A stretch of 6,904 nucleotides of DNA. It comes from Bacteroidales bacterium (GTDB lineage: Bacteria > Bacteroidota > Bacteroidia > Bacteroidales > BM520). Position 1 is the first letter of the stretch, and every line of letters starts with the position of its first letter. The notes under the pieces were generated by a model. It did no database searches and was not told the DNA's origin. It was given only the letters and a program-made list of their open reading frames with translations. The stretch covers positions 1 through 6,904 of the forward strand of contig JAQVPY010000121.1 of the NCBI GenBank assembly GCA_028701815.1. The letters run 5' to 3'. Both the position numbers and the translations under genes were made by a program. Below, in pieces: positions 1-6,850 of the stretch.

Positions 1-795
1 ATTTGTTGTAAAAAGAGGGCTGTATGCTCCACCGTGACAGTGGAAACAGTCGCCGCCGCTCTCCGTAGTAAACAATTCATAGCCCCACAACTCCTGTTCG
101 CTAAGAGTTTCTTCTCCCCTCAGATACCTGTCGAACTTCGTATTATAAGACACTATAGAACGGATAAACTGTGCAATAGCCTTACCCATTCTTTCCACGG
201 TGACATCTTCTGTACCGAAAGCGGCCTTAAAAAGTGGCGGATAGATATCTATGGAAGCGATAAGGTTCTTGACAGTCGTGGTGTCGCCGTTCATCTCATA
301 AACAGCAGATATTCCCATCCATACGAGATCCTCAAGGCGTTGTTTGTTATACGCAGCATTAGTTTCATGAATGCTCCCGTTCCAAAGGAAGCCGTTAAAA
401 TTAAAGACGAGGTTTACCAAAGCCATAGGCACATGCGTTGTAGGGATGCCGGTGAGACCGTGAGTAAAACCTCCGGGAAACTGCTCGTTATCGATTCCCA
501 CGTCGAAATTACTCTGCTGACGGTGGCATGAAGCGCAGCACATCAGGGAGTCCTGATGGGTTCTTCCCGAGAGTCTTCCGTCATAAAAGAGATAACGTCC
601 GAGTTTAACCCCTTCTTCCGTCATAGGGTTATCCTCAGGGATATTAAATTTGTCGGGGAAATATGCAGGCAGATCAAATATATAAGGCGTAGTCTCATGT
701 TCCGGTTCTTTCTTCGGTTCGCAAGAAACTAAGAAGAGCAGCAACGGCAAGAAGAATATACACACAAAGTATTTTGCTGTTGCCGTCTTTTTCAT
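1..795 (-). CDS. Di-haem cytochrome c peroxidase / MauG / MbnH-type lipoprotein (partial, C-terminus outside window)
   Basis: This reading frame is open from an ATG at 795 to the window edge (265 codons, no stop), so the C-terminal part is missing. Residues 1-25 form a lipoprotein signal: lysines at 2-3, a hydrophobic stretch, and a lipobox ending LVSC with Cys25. Two c-type haem motifs are visible, CASCH at residues 87-91 and CFHCH at 250-254. Between them are segments usual for the bacterial di-haem peroxidase family (CCP_MauG): KLGRYLFYDGRLSG near 64-77, GLTG near 113-116, MALVNL near 124-129 and FLWNG near 136-140. Family members reduce peroxide or, as in MauG and MbnH, oxidise residues of a partner protein through a bis-Fe(IV) state. 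The gene starts 9 bases after the MbnP-like gene, which favours an MbnH-like role over simple peroxide removal. That is inference, because the residues that separate MauG/MbnH from true peroxidases lie beyond the window. No Shine-Dalgarno sequence precedes the ATG. Confidence 0.93.
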   Translation of the reverse strand, partial: MKKTATAKYFVCIFFLPLLLFLVSCEPKKEPEHETTPYIFDLPAYFPDKFNIPEDNPMTEEGVKLGRYLFYDGRLSGRTHQDSLMCCASCHRQQSNFDVGIDNEQFPGGFTHGLTGIPTTHVPMALVNLVFNFNGFLWNGSIHETNAAYNKQRLEDLVWMGISAVYEMNGDTTTVKNLIASIDIYPPLFKAAFGTEDVTVERMGKAIAQFIRSIVSYNTKFDRYLRGEETLSEQELWGYELFTTESGGDCFHCHGGAYSPLFTTN

Positions 796-804
796 CACAA
801 CAAA

Positions 805-1599
805 TTATTGTACTTCCTCCATGGTGAACACATCAGCGCCGTTTTGTTGTGCCATCACCTGAATACCTTGATTTTCCATGATAGCGATACCGATATAATT
901 CGAGAAATCGATAACGTTAGGAGTATCGAACCATTTATTAATATTCACAATAATATTAAACACATTATCTTTGCCTTCAACGACTTCAAAAGCCTCTGAG
1001 AAATTCACCTCAAAGTCATAGTCGACAAAGGTAACGGGGGTATTAGAGCCGTCTTCACCATATACAGGGCAGCGCCCGAGGTGAAAATTAAGCGGGAGAA
1101 AATTATCCGACGCCTTATCGTACCATTTGCAGTTCAATTTCATATAGTGATACCCGCCACCCAGGGCTTCGGGCCAGAACATATCACTCTCCGGAGCATT
1201 TTTAAACAGTCTCGAATTATTCATCTCGTTATTCAATCCAAAAGTAAAGCCTATTCCTTTATAAACTCCGCCATCATATTTCACCGGCAAAGTCCATGAA
1301 AGTGTTGAATTATCGGCAAAATCCAAATAATGGATAAATTCGGCTGTATTGAACACCTGCTCACTTTGATCGGAGTGGATAAATTTAACTCGGGACAGGA
1401 AGAGTTGTATATCTTCTATCATATATTTATTTCCCGCGGCGTTTTCATATTTTAGTTCATTGAGGGTGACAGGAACGCTGTCGACAACGAAGGAAAAATT
1501 AAATGTTATTTTTCCGAAAGAGAGGTCTTCCGGCTCATTGCATCCTGAGAGCAGTATTCCAAACACCGCAATCAACAAGATAAAACCACATTTTTTCAT
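805..1599 (-). CDS. MbnP-like lipoprotein, probable partner of the di-haem enzyme
   Basis: A 264-residue protein with a lipoprotein signal: lysines at 2-3, hydrophobic core, lipobox LSGC with Cys20. The mature part starts with beta-rich sequence (ITFNFSFVVDSVPVTLNE) and shows the pattern of the MbnP-like family: a region I61-F73 (IEDIQLFLSRVKF), then MFWPEALGGGYHYMKL around 140-155 matching the conserved Trp plus Gly-Tyr segment, and FHLG at 172-175. Cys157 and Cys177 could form a disulphide. Tryptophans at 102, 142, 159 and 223 are candidates for modification. In the characterised methanotroph system, MbnP binds copper after MbnH converts a tryptophan to kynurenine. Bacteroidetes homologues commonly sit next to a di-haem peroxidase gene, as here. 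The protein is expected to be membrane-anchored, on the periplasmic or outer face. Copper binding in this protein is inferred from family and neighbour, not shown. It follows the M23 gene by 20 bases and precedes the di-haem gene by 9. Confidence 0.88.
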   Translation of the reverse strand: MKKCGFILLIAVFGILLSGCNEPEDLSFGKITFNFSFVVDSVPVTLNELKYENAAGNKYMIEDIQLFLSRVKFIHSDQSEQVFNTAEFIHYLDFADNSTLSWTLPVKYDGGVYKGIGFTFGLNNEMNNSRLFKNAPESDMFWPEALGGGYHYMKLNCKWYDKASDNFLPLNFHLGRCPVYGEDGSNTPVTFVDYDFEVNFSEAFEVVEGKDNVFNIIVNINKWFDTPNVIDFSNYIGIAIMENQGIQVMAQQNGADVFTMEEVQ

Positions 1600-1619
1600 A
1601 TTTATCGCTATTAAATAAA

Positions 1620-2879
1620 TTATTGAGTCAGCATTAAATCATATTTGTCCACTATATTTTTATACTTTTCCATCAAGGAGTCCGGCACCGGTTGTACAGG
1701 CGGGGCTTCCATTTTGAGGGGGTTGATAGCAGAACCGTTTTTAAACACTCTGAAATCGAGATGCGGACCTGTTGAAGAGCCCGTACTTCCCACAAAGCCT
1801 ATAACCTGACCCTGATTCACTCTGCTACCGGCAGCAATTCCTTTAGCAAATCCTTTTAAATGCATATAAAGAGTGGTATAAACGCTGTTATGTTTAATTT
1901 TTACATAGTTCCCGCCACCTTTTTTATCCCAGCCTTTTGCGACCACGACGCCGTCACCAATCGACTGCACGGGTGTACCGGAGGGGGCAGCATAGTCGAC
2001 ACCGAGATGAGGACGCACCTTCTTTGTGATAGGATGTCTGCGAGCATAGGAAAAGCCCGAACTGATTCTGGTATAGTTCAGCGGTGCCTTTAAGAACTGT
2101 CGTCTAAGACTTTGTCCGTTTTCATCATAATAGTCGCCTCTTTCTCCATCGTCGAAATAATAAGCTCTACATGTTTTGCCGCCATTTTCAAAGACGGAGG
2201 TCAATATTTTGCCAACGCCGACTTTGTCGCCGGCGACATAAACATCCTCATATATGACGTCGAAGCAATCCTCCGGCTGAATTCCGAAGAAGTCTATTGT
2301 CCATGCATAAACTTCCGACAGTTTCACTGCAAGCACGGGTTCCGCGCCACAGTCAATCATAGCATTCCACAAAGAAGATTCAATGGTGCCGGAGACTCTG
2401 TTGATAACAGTATCGGTAGGCAACACGCCGGTATAACAATAAACGCTGTCTTTAAACGCATAAACGGCGTAATCTGTTGGGGATATATCATAAACGAAAT
2501 AGTCGATTTCAGGCACAGAGTCCTTAGTAAGAAGAACCCTATATGAAGCTCCTTCTTTCAATTTTCTAACGCTATATACATCTTTTGCGGCAATTTCAAC
2601 ATTATGTATTGTGGTCTGCGAGACCCCGTATTCGCTGAGAATATCTGACAACATCTCATTTTTCCTGATAACACTTTCGGAGATATCATAATCGTCGGCA
2701 CAGATGCCGTAGAGCATAAGCGGTTCGGGCACGACCTCTTCTTCATAAAACGCATCCGCCTCGTGATCTTCTTCGCCCTTATCGGCTATAAAAACGAATA
2801 TCAGAGTGAATATCAGTGCAATGACGACAACTGCTGCCACGCCTAACAAAATAAACTGTTGTTTTTTATTTAATTTCAT
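1620..2879 (-). CDS. Membrane-anchored M23 (LytM) family peptidoglycan metallopeptidase
   Basis: I start this gene at the ATG at 2879, giving 419 residues. The frame can be extended five codons to a TTG at 2894, which overlaps the upstream stop codon, but the ATG sits 11 bases after that stop, like other gaps here. Residues 1-7 are basic, followed by one membrane segment at about 8-33 and an acidic stretch (GEEDHEAD), so the body lies in the periplasm. Residues about 70-115 (NEMLSDILSEYGV through VRKLKEGASYRVLL) resemble the LysM/OapA-like N-terminal domain of Csd3/ShyA-type endopeptidases. The LytM domain spans about 265-390: HLGVD gives metal ligands His291 and Asp295, YMHL gives His340, and GPHLDF gives His373. 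M23 enzymes cut peptide cross-links in peptidoglycan. The usual HxH motif is HLD here, so the position normally occupied by the third zinc ligand is Asp375. Activity is likely but the altered ligand should be kept in mind. Confidence 0.92.
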   Translation of the reverse strand: MKLNKKQQFILLGVAAVVVIALIFTLIFVFIADKGEEDHEADAFYEEEVVPEPLMLYGICADDYDISESVIRKNEMLSDILSEYGVSQTTIHNVEIAAKDVYSVRKLKEGASYRVLLTKDSVPEIDYFVYDISPTDYAVYAFKDSVYCYTGVLPTDTVINRVSGTIESSLWNAMIDCGAEPVLAVKLSEVYAWTIDFFGIQPEDCFDVIYEDVYVAGDKVGVGKILTSVFENGGKTCRAYYFDDGERGDYYDENGQSLRRQFLKAPLNYTRISSGFSYARRHPITKKVRPHLGVDYAAPSGTPVQSIGDGVVVAKGWDKKGGGNYVKIKHNSVYTTLYMHLKGFAKGIAAGSRVNQGQVIGFVGSTGSSTGPHLDFRVFKNGSAINPLKMEAPPVQPVPDSLMEKYKNIVDKYDLMLTQ

Positions 2880-2890
2880 AAAATGTATTA

Positions 2891-4051
2891 TCAAAAAGTC
2901 AGTTTAATATTTTCCAAAGCCTGTCTGATGACGGCGCGGGGACAGCCGACGTTCATTCTGAAAAAGCCGTCATAACCATCTCCGAAATCGAGTCCGGAAT
3001 TAATTCCCACCTTGGCCTCTTTAACCAGTTTCTCTTTCAATTCCTGATGAGAAAGTCCCGTTGCGTTAAAATCGAGCCATATCAGATAAGAAGCTTCAGG
3101 CATAACCGCCTTCAGCCATGGCAGTTGTTCTTTCAAGTAGTCTTTAACAAAATCGATATTCCCCTGCAGATAATCAAGCATTTGTAAGCGCCATTCCTCT
3201 CCATATTTAAAAGCCGCCTCGGCGCCTGTATAAGCAAAGATGTTTCCGTTAGCGATTTCAGTATTATCGAGGAAGCCGTAAAACTTATCTCGGATAGTTG
3301 CGTCGAAGATGCAGCTTGCAGAGCTTGAGAGTCCTGCTATACTAAATGTTTTACTGGGGGCTATAAAGGTGATAGAATTGTTGCGTGCAACTTCGGATAC
3401 GGAAGCGAAGGAGACATGCTTAAATGCCGGCAGAGTGAGGTCTGCATGGATTTCATCAGATATAACGAGCACTCCGTGTCTATTACAAATCTCTGCAATC
3501 TTCCGCAGTTCTTCCGCAGTCCACACCGTCCCTCCCGGATTATGAGGATTCGATAAAATCATCAACTTGCACCCCCGGGCTTTTTTGTCGAGGTCATCAA
3601 AGTCGATAGCAAAACGGCCGTTTTCGATATTCAGGCGTGATATACTCAACTTTCTACCGTTTTTCTGTGGCAGGTTAATAAAAGGAGGATAAACCGGATT
3701 CATTATAAGGACACTGTCGCCAAGGTTAGTAAATGCCAGCAAAACGAAAGAGATGCCGGCGACTATTCCAGGAATAAAATGCAGCTGTTGACGTTCTACT
3801 TTTAATGAATAATGAGTATCGAACCAATTAATAAGGGTATCATAATATGAGTCTGAGCCGAAAGTATAGCCCAGAACCTCATGTTCACAACGTTTTTTTA
3901 TGGCATCAAATACAAAGTCGGGACTTTTAAAATCCATATCGGCGACCCACATGGAGATGACATCGTCAGAGCCGAAGACTTTATTAAGAATATCGTGTTT
4001 AACGCAGGATGTGCCGCGTCTTGGAATTATTTCATCGAAATTATATTTCAT
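2891..4051 (-). CDS. MalY/PatB-family PLP-dependent aminotransferase-fold C-S lyase (likely cystathionine beta-lyase)
   Basis: A 386-residue fold-type I PLP enzyme of the normal MalY/PatB length. The start MKYNFDEIIPRRGTSCVKHD and the segment MWVADMDFKSPDFV (34-47) are characteristic of this subfamily. PLP-site residues are visible: Tyr121 in NPVYPPF, Asn171 in SNPHNPGG, Asp199 in ISDEIHAD, the Schiff-base lysine Lys234 in APSKTFSIAGL, and the substrate carboxylate-binding Arg365 in FFRMNVG. Enzymes of this group split the C-S bond of cystathionine or cysteine conjugates, giving pyruvate, ammonia and a thiol. Some act as aminotransferases, so the exact substrate is not fixed by sequence. It is cytosolic. 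It is the first gene after the promoter box at 4074-4081 and its stop lies 11 bases before the M23 ATG. The ATG at 4051 is well placed, about 22 bases downstream of the promoter box. All key residues are present; nothing suggests damage. Confidence 0.95.
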   Translation of the reverse strand: MKYNFDEIIPRRGTSCVKHDILNKVFGSDDVISMWVADMDFKSPDFVFDAIKKRCEHEVLGYTFGSDSYYDTLINWFDTHYSLKVERQQLHFIPGIVAGISFVLLAFTNLGDSVLIMNPVYPPFINLPQKNGRKLSISRLNIENGRFAIDFDDLDKKARGCKLMILSNPHNPGGTVWTAEELRKIAEICNRHGVLVISDEIHADLTLPAFKHVSFASVSEVARNNSITFIAPSKTFSIAGLSSSASCIFDATIRDKFYGFLDNTEIANGNIFAYTGAEAAFKYGEEWRLQMLDYLQGNIDFVKDYLKEQLPWLKAVMPEASYLIWLDFNATGLSHQELKEKLVKEAKVGINSGLDFGDGYDGFFRMNVGCPRAVIRQALENIKLTF

Positions 4052-4073
4052 TTCTTTACATTAATGAGTTTTG

Positions 4074-4081
4074 CAAAGATA
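4074..4081 (-). promoter_or_regulatory. Bacteroidetes-type promoter -7 box (TATCTTTG) for the block B operon
   Basis: On the minus strand the 47-base gap between the helix-hairpin-helix gene and the MalY/PatB gene contains TATCTTTG, an exact match to the Bacteroidetes sigma-ABfr consensus TAnnTTTG. With the usual spacing, transcription would start near 4067, leaving a leader of about 15 bases before the ATG at 4051. I see no convincing TTTG-type -33 element; the stretch upstream is AT-rich and overlaps the end of the preceding gene. This is the only gap among the genes long enough for a promoter. Confidence 0.6.
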
Positions 4082-4098
4082 ATGATTTTAATTTATAA

Positions 4099-6024
4099 TC
4101 AGCTCCATCTAAAACGTAATTGAACGGTAACGCCGAGTTTATCACTTGCGTTGTCTATACGGTATAGGTAGTGTGTTTTCAGGGAGAGCGACAGAATTCG
4201 TATGGGCTTATATGTGGCGACAAAAAAAGACGAGAAGCCTCTGCCGTAATATGCCGGGGCCGAAAAATTATATAGCACGTCATTCTCATAACAGTTTATT
4301 CGCGCCGCATAGCTTTCGATATCGAAAGATGTTATGCGACATATCAGCGACCATCGTCCCGAAAATCTCACCGCAACATCCTGATACATAAGGAGTCCTT
4401 TTTCACCGCCCACGGCCGAAGCCTCGAGTCTTGTTCTGAGAGTTAGGGAATTATGTGGTTTTACCTCAACCTGAAATTTAATTTTATGAGATGATGAAAG
4501 AGTAGTATTTCCATATTTATATTCCATAAAAGCGGAGACATATTTACGCGGGTTATATTTAATCCTAAAAGAAGCGGTAGAATAAGGCAATAGAAACGAC
4601 AAGCGGAAAGTAAACCACAGCGGTCGGATGAGTTCGTATCGGGCATAGCATGTGATTTTCGAAGAGAGGTACATGACTGCTTTAATAGACATAGCGTGTT
4701 CTCCCGAAGAATATTTAAAGGCTGAGGGGGCATTCACCCAGGCAAAAGTCGGCGACATAATTCTATAAAGGGCATCAATTTCCGTTCTCGATCCTACGAG
4801 TTTATACCAGCCTATGACAGCGGCATAGCCAAGGTTATTAGCAAGTGCTATTTCGGTGTATATCAGACTATTTCGCAGTACAATATCCGTATTTACAGAA
4901 GCCACTATTCTTTCGTTGCTCGAATATTTAAGGACATTAGCCGGAATTGTAGAAGGGACAAATTTGGCGTTGTATTTACAATAGTTTACGTTGAAGAAGA
5001 TTCTCAGCCTGTTAAAATTAACTCCTGCTCCGCCACCGGCATTCATTTCTGACAGCACATTTCGTTTTGCAATCTCGTTTAGTGTCCTGTGATATCCCGA
5101 TGTCGACAGAGAAGAAAAAGATGACCCCTCGGAGGAATACTGCAAAGAGGCATCTTTATTTCTCCATGAAAAATAAGCCAAGGCCTCTACCCTTCCATAT
5201 CGGAAATTTATTGCGCCGCCACGAAGGAAGGAGACTTCGTCGGAAGAAGTCTTCGGTTTAATTTTAGCAGGGTATTTCATTTGAGAAACCGATTCGATAC
5301 CGCTTGGGAACGCCATACCCGTCCACATTCCTATTCCCTGACCTATCTGCACATAGTAATCGCCGGCAAGGACAGAGAGGTGCTTTGTATTAAGTTTCAC
5401 GAATCCCGACAGATGTTCCGGATATTTGGTAGCGGGGTCTATAAACTGTTCGCCGGCATCTTTATCGTAAACGACACAAGCAGAAAGCAAGTCATCCATA
5501 ACATACTTATATTTCAAGAACGTCTTATGTCTGTCGCCGGCGAAGGCGGTGCTGCTACCGGAAGAATAATCCGGTCCCGTTTTAGCACTCGCTCTTAACA
5601 GTATTTCATGGTCTGCATCAGTCACAAAGTCCTTAAGGGTCAGTTTTGCCTTCACTGTCGGAATTGAGAAATCGAGTATCGGTGAGAGCCGTTCAAGAAC
5701 GTCTACATTACAGCCTTCGATAAGTGTCATTTCCTGAAGCGACAGTATATTTCCCCATTTTTTTCTATAACTGATAATATTTTCTTTTACGATGGGAGGG
5801 AGAAAAGGAATTTGTCTTATTATTTCATCGTCCGCCGCATTAATCTCGATAATATTCTCGAGCCACTGGGCCATATCTTCGAGGTCTTCGCCGGAACTTT
5901 CGGACTCCGACATGACTGAATCGATCATATCCTCTTCCAAAGACTGTGCGTAAAAGAAGTGCGGAGTGCAGCATATCAGAAATGCGACAAGCATAAATCC
6001 CGGGGTTGTTTCGGTATTCCACAT
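4099..6024 (-). CDS. Helix-hairpin-helix (ComEA-like) protein with a predicted outer-membrane beta-barrel
   Basis: A 641-residue secreted protein. A hydrophobic segment at about 10-26 ending FFYAQS suggests a signal peptide cleaved near Ala26. After an acidic linker (about 29-55), residues about 57-115 form a ComEA-like helix-hairpin-helix region (IEINAADDEIIRQIPFLPP, then ISYRKKWGNILSLQEM and LIEG). The rest is beta-strand-rich, with segments I recognise from a Bacteroidetes family of this architecture: HEILLR (139-144), KDAGEQF (188-194), LAGDYYVQIGQGIGMWTG (219-236) and FLRGGAINF (266-274). The chain ends VQLRFRWS, consistent with a terminal barrel strand. The family's function is not known to me. 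In ComEA the helix-hairpin-helix binds DNA, but that must not be assumed here. The start is uncertain: ATG at 6024 was chosen because it follows the upstream stop by 12 bases; Met11 (5994) is an alternative. Neither gives a basic signal-peptide N-region. Confidence 0.85.
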   Translation of the reverse strand: MWNTETTPGFMLVAFLICCTPHFFYAQSLEEDMIDSVMSESESSGEDLEDMAQWLENIIEINAADDEIIRQIPFLPPIVKENIISYRKKWGNILSLQEMTLIEGCNVDVLERLSPILDFSIPTVKAKLTLKDFVTDADHEILLRASAKTGPDYSSGSSTAFAGDRHKTFLKYKYVMDDLLSACVVYDKDAGEQFIDPATKYPEHLSGFVKLNTKHLSVLAGDYYVQIGQGIGMWTGMAFPSGIESVSQMKYPAKIKPKTSSDEVSFLRGGAINFRYGRVEALAYFSWRNKDASLQYSSEGSSFSSLSTSGYHRTLNEIAKRNVLSEMNAGGGAGVNFNRLRIFFNVNYCKYNAKFVPSTIPANVLKYSSNERIVASVNTDIVLRNSLIYTEIALANNLGYAAVIGWYKLVGSRTEIDALYRIMSPTFAWVNAPSAFKYSSGEHAMSIKAVMYLSSKITCYARYELIRPLWFTFRLSFLLPYSTASFRIKYNPRKYVSAFMEYKYGNTTLSSSHKIKFQVEVKPHNSLTLRTRLEASAVGGEKGLLMYQDVAVRFSGRWSLICRITSFDIESYAARINCYENDVLYNFSAPAYYGRGFSSFFVATYKPIRILSLSLKTHYLYRIDNASDKLGVTVQLRFRWS

Positions 6025-6036
6025 AGCGACATGATT

Positions 6037-6849
6037 TTAGTGAATTATGATAACTATTTCCGGGGTTACACCGAGAAGAAAATTACAGGTAACATTTGCG
6101 CACACCACTATACGCCAAACTTTGGCATATAGTCCACATGTAATCTCGTTGTTAGGGGCATGATATACAACTGAGATATTAATTACAGGAAGAACATTCA
6201 GGCAGATGGCAGAAATAAATTCAAGGGGCATAGCATATTGTTTCACGACGCCTGCGGTCAATTCTCCCCTATCGAAGAAAGTCCATGACAGGGATGCTTT
6301 AAGTGTAGTTGCTATCAATTTAAAGTCGTGTTGTGCCGGCAGTATTTTGGGATATTCTGCAGACATGGCGAGGACGATATCGTCGAGTCGGTATTGGGCA
6401 TCGAGTTTACATCCCACCGCGAAAGAGTTATTAGGGTAAAAATATAGGCCTGAGATAGAGGCGCCGACGAATAACGGTTTAAGCAGTTTAATTGCGCAGG
6501 CTGTTTCGAAGGCCGTCTCGATAAAATCGGAGGGGCCTTTAACTGATGCGCGGGTGACGACTGCGCATTTGTGGAATTTCAGGACATAAGCAGCTTTAAG
6601 GTTCCACAGTTCGGGGAGACAATAATCGTGTGAATAGCATAAGATCCCGTAGGATTTCGTGTCATCAACGAGTCCTGCCACGTTACACAAAGAGGCTGCT
6701 TTTCCAATTTGCGACGGCATAGTCACGTTTTCAGGCAGGCAATAACTTAGCTGAGCAGACAGATTTACAGTAAACGAGAGGCAGATAGAGGCACAAACAT
6801 ACGACAACATATTAGAACGGTGCCGTATTGATATAAAGTAATTTCGCAT
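6037..6849 (-). CDS. Probable outer-membrane beta-barrel protein, PorV/FadL-like
   Basis: A 270-residue protein with a clear signal peptide: basic N-region (MRNYFISIRHR), hydrophobic core about 17-30, likely cleavage after Ala32 in NLSAQ. The mature part is a run of alternating beta strands with short turns. The pattern near the N-terminus (IGKAASLCNVAGLVDD) and the end (NFLLGVTPEIVIII) resembles small PorV/FadL-like barrel proteins that sit beside the helix-hairpin-helix barrel gene in other Bacteroidetes. That family match comes from recall and is weak at residue level. There are many cysteines in the mature part, unusual for an outer-membrane barrel. The gene begins 1 base after the stop of the upstream frame and ends 12 bases before the helix-hairpin-helix gene, so the two are probably co-transcribed and may work as a pair. 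Transport or scaffold function is not established. Confidence 0.75.
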   Translation of the reverse strand: MRNYFISIRHRSNMLSYVCASICLSFTVNLSAQLSYCLPENVTMPSQIGKAASLCNVAGLVDDTKSYGILCYSHDYCLPELWNLKAAYVLKFHKCAVVTRASVKGPSDFIETAFETACAIKLLKPLFVGASISGLYFYPNNSFAVGCKLDAQYRLDDIVLAMSAEYPKILPAQHDFKLIATTLKASLSWTFFDRGELTAGVVKQYAMPLEFISAICLNVLPVINISVVYHAPNNEITCGLYAKVWRIVVCANVTCNFLLGVTPEIVIIIH

Positions 6850-6850
6850 A

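Noticed and set aside
34..531. A 165-codon open frame on the plus strand
   Set aside because: It lies wholly inside the minus-strand di-haem gene, which has two haem motifs and clear family segments. The plus-strand translation shows no recognisable domain or signal.
2112..2546. A 144-codon open frame on the plus strand
   Set aside because: It is antisense to the middle of the M23 peptidase gene and shows no domain. It is a shadow of the real coding frame.
2880..2894. TTG start for the M23 gene, overlapping the MalY/PatB stop
   Set aside because: The ATG at 2879 gives a normal basic N-terminus directly before the membrane segment and a gap like those elsewhere in the operon. The TTG would add only MIIHF.
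4083..4100. Possible terminator between the helix-hairpin-helix gene and the MalY/PatB gene
   Set aside because: Only a weak 4-base AT-rich inverted repeat (GATT/AATC) is present, with no GC stem and no T-run, so I do not call a terminator.
4461..4733. A 90-codon minus-strand frame overlapping the helix-hairpin-helix gene
   Set aside because: It is in another frame of the same strand, within an uninterrupted 641-codon gene, and there is no sign of a frameshift in that gene.
5281..5598. A 105-codon open frame on the plus strand
   Set aside because: It is antisense to the barrel part of the helix-hairpin-helix protein, which has strong family-like segments here. No independent evidence supports it.
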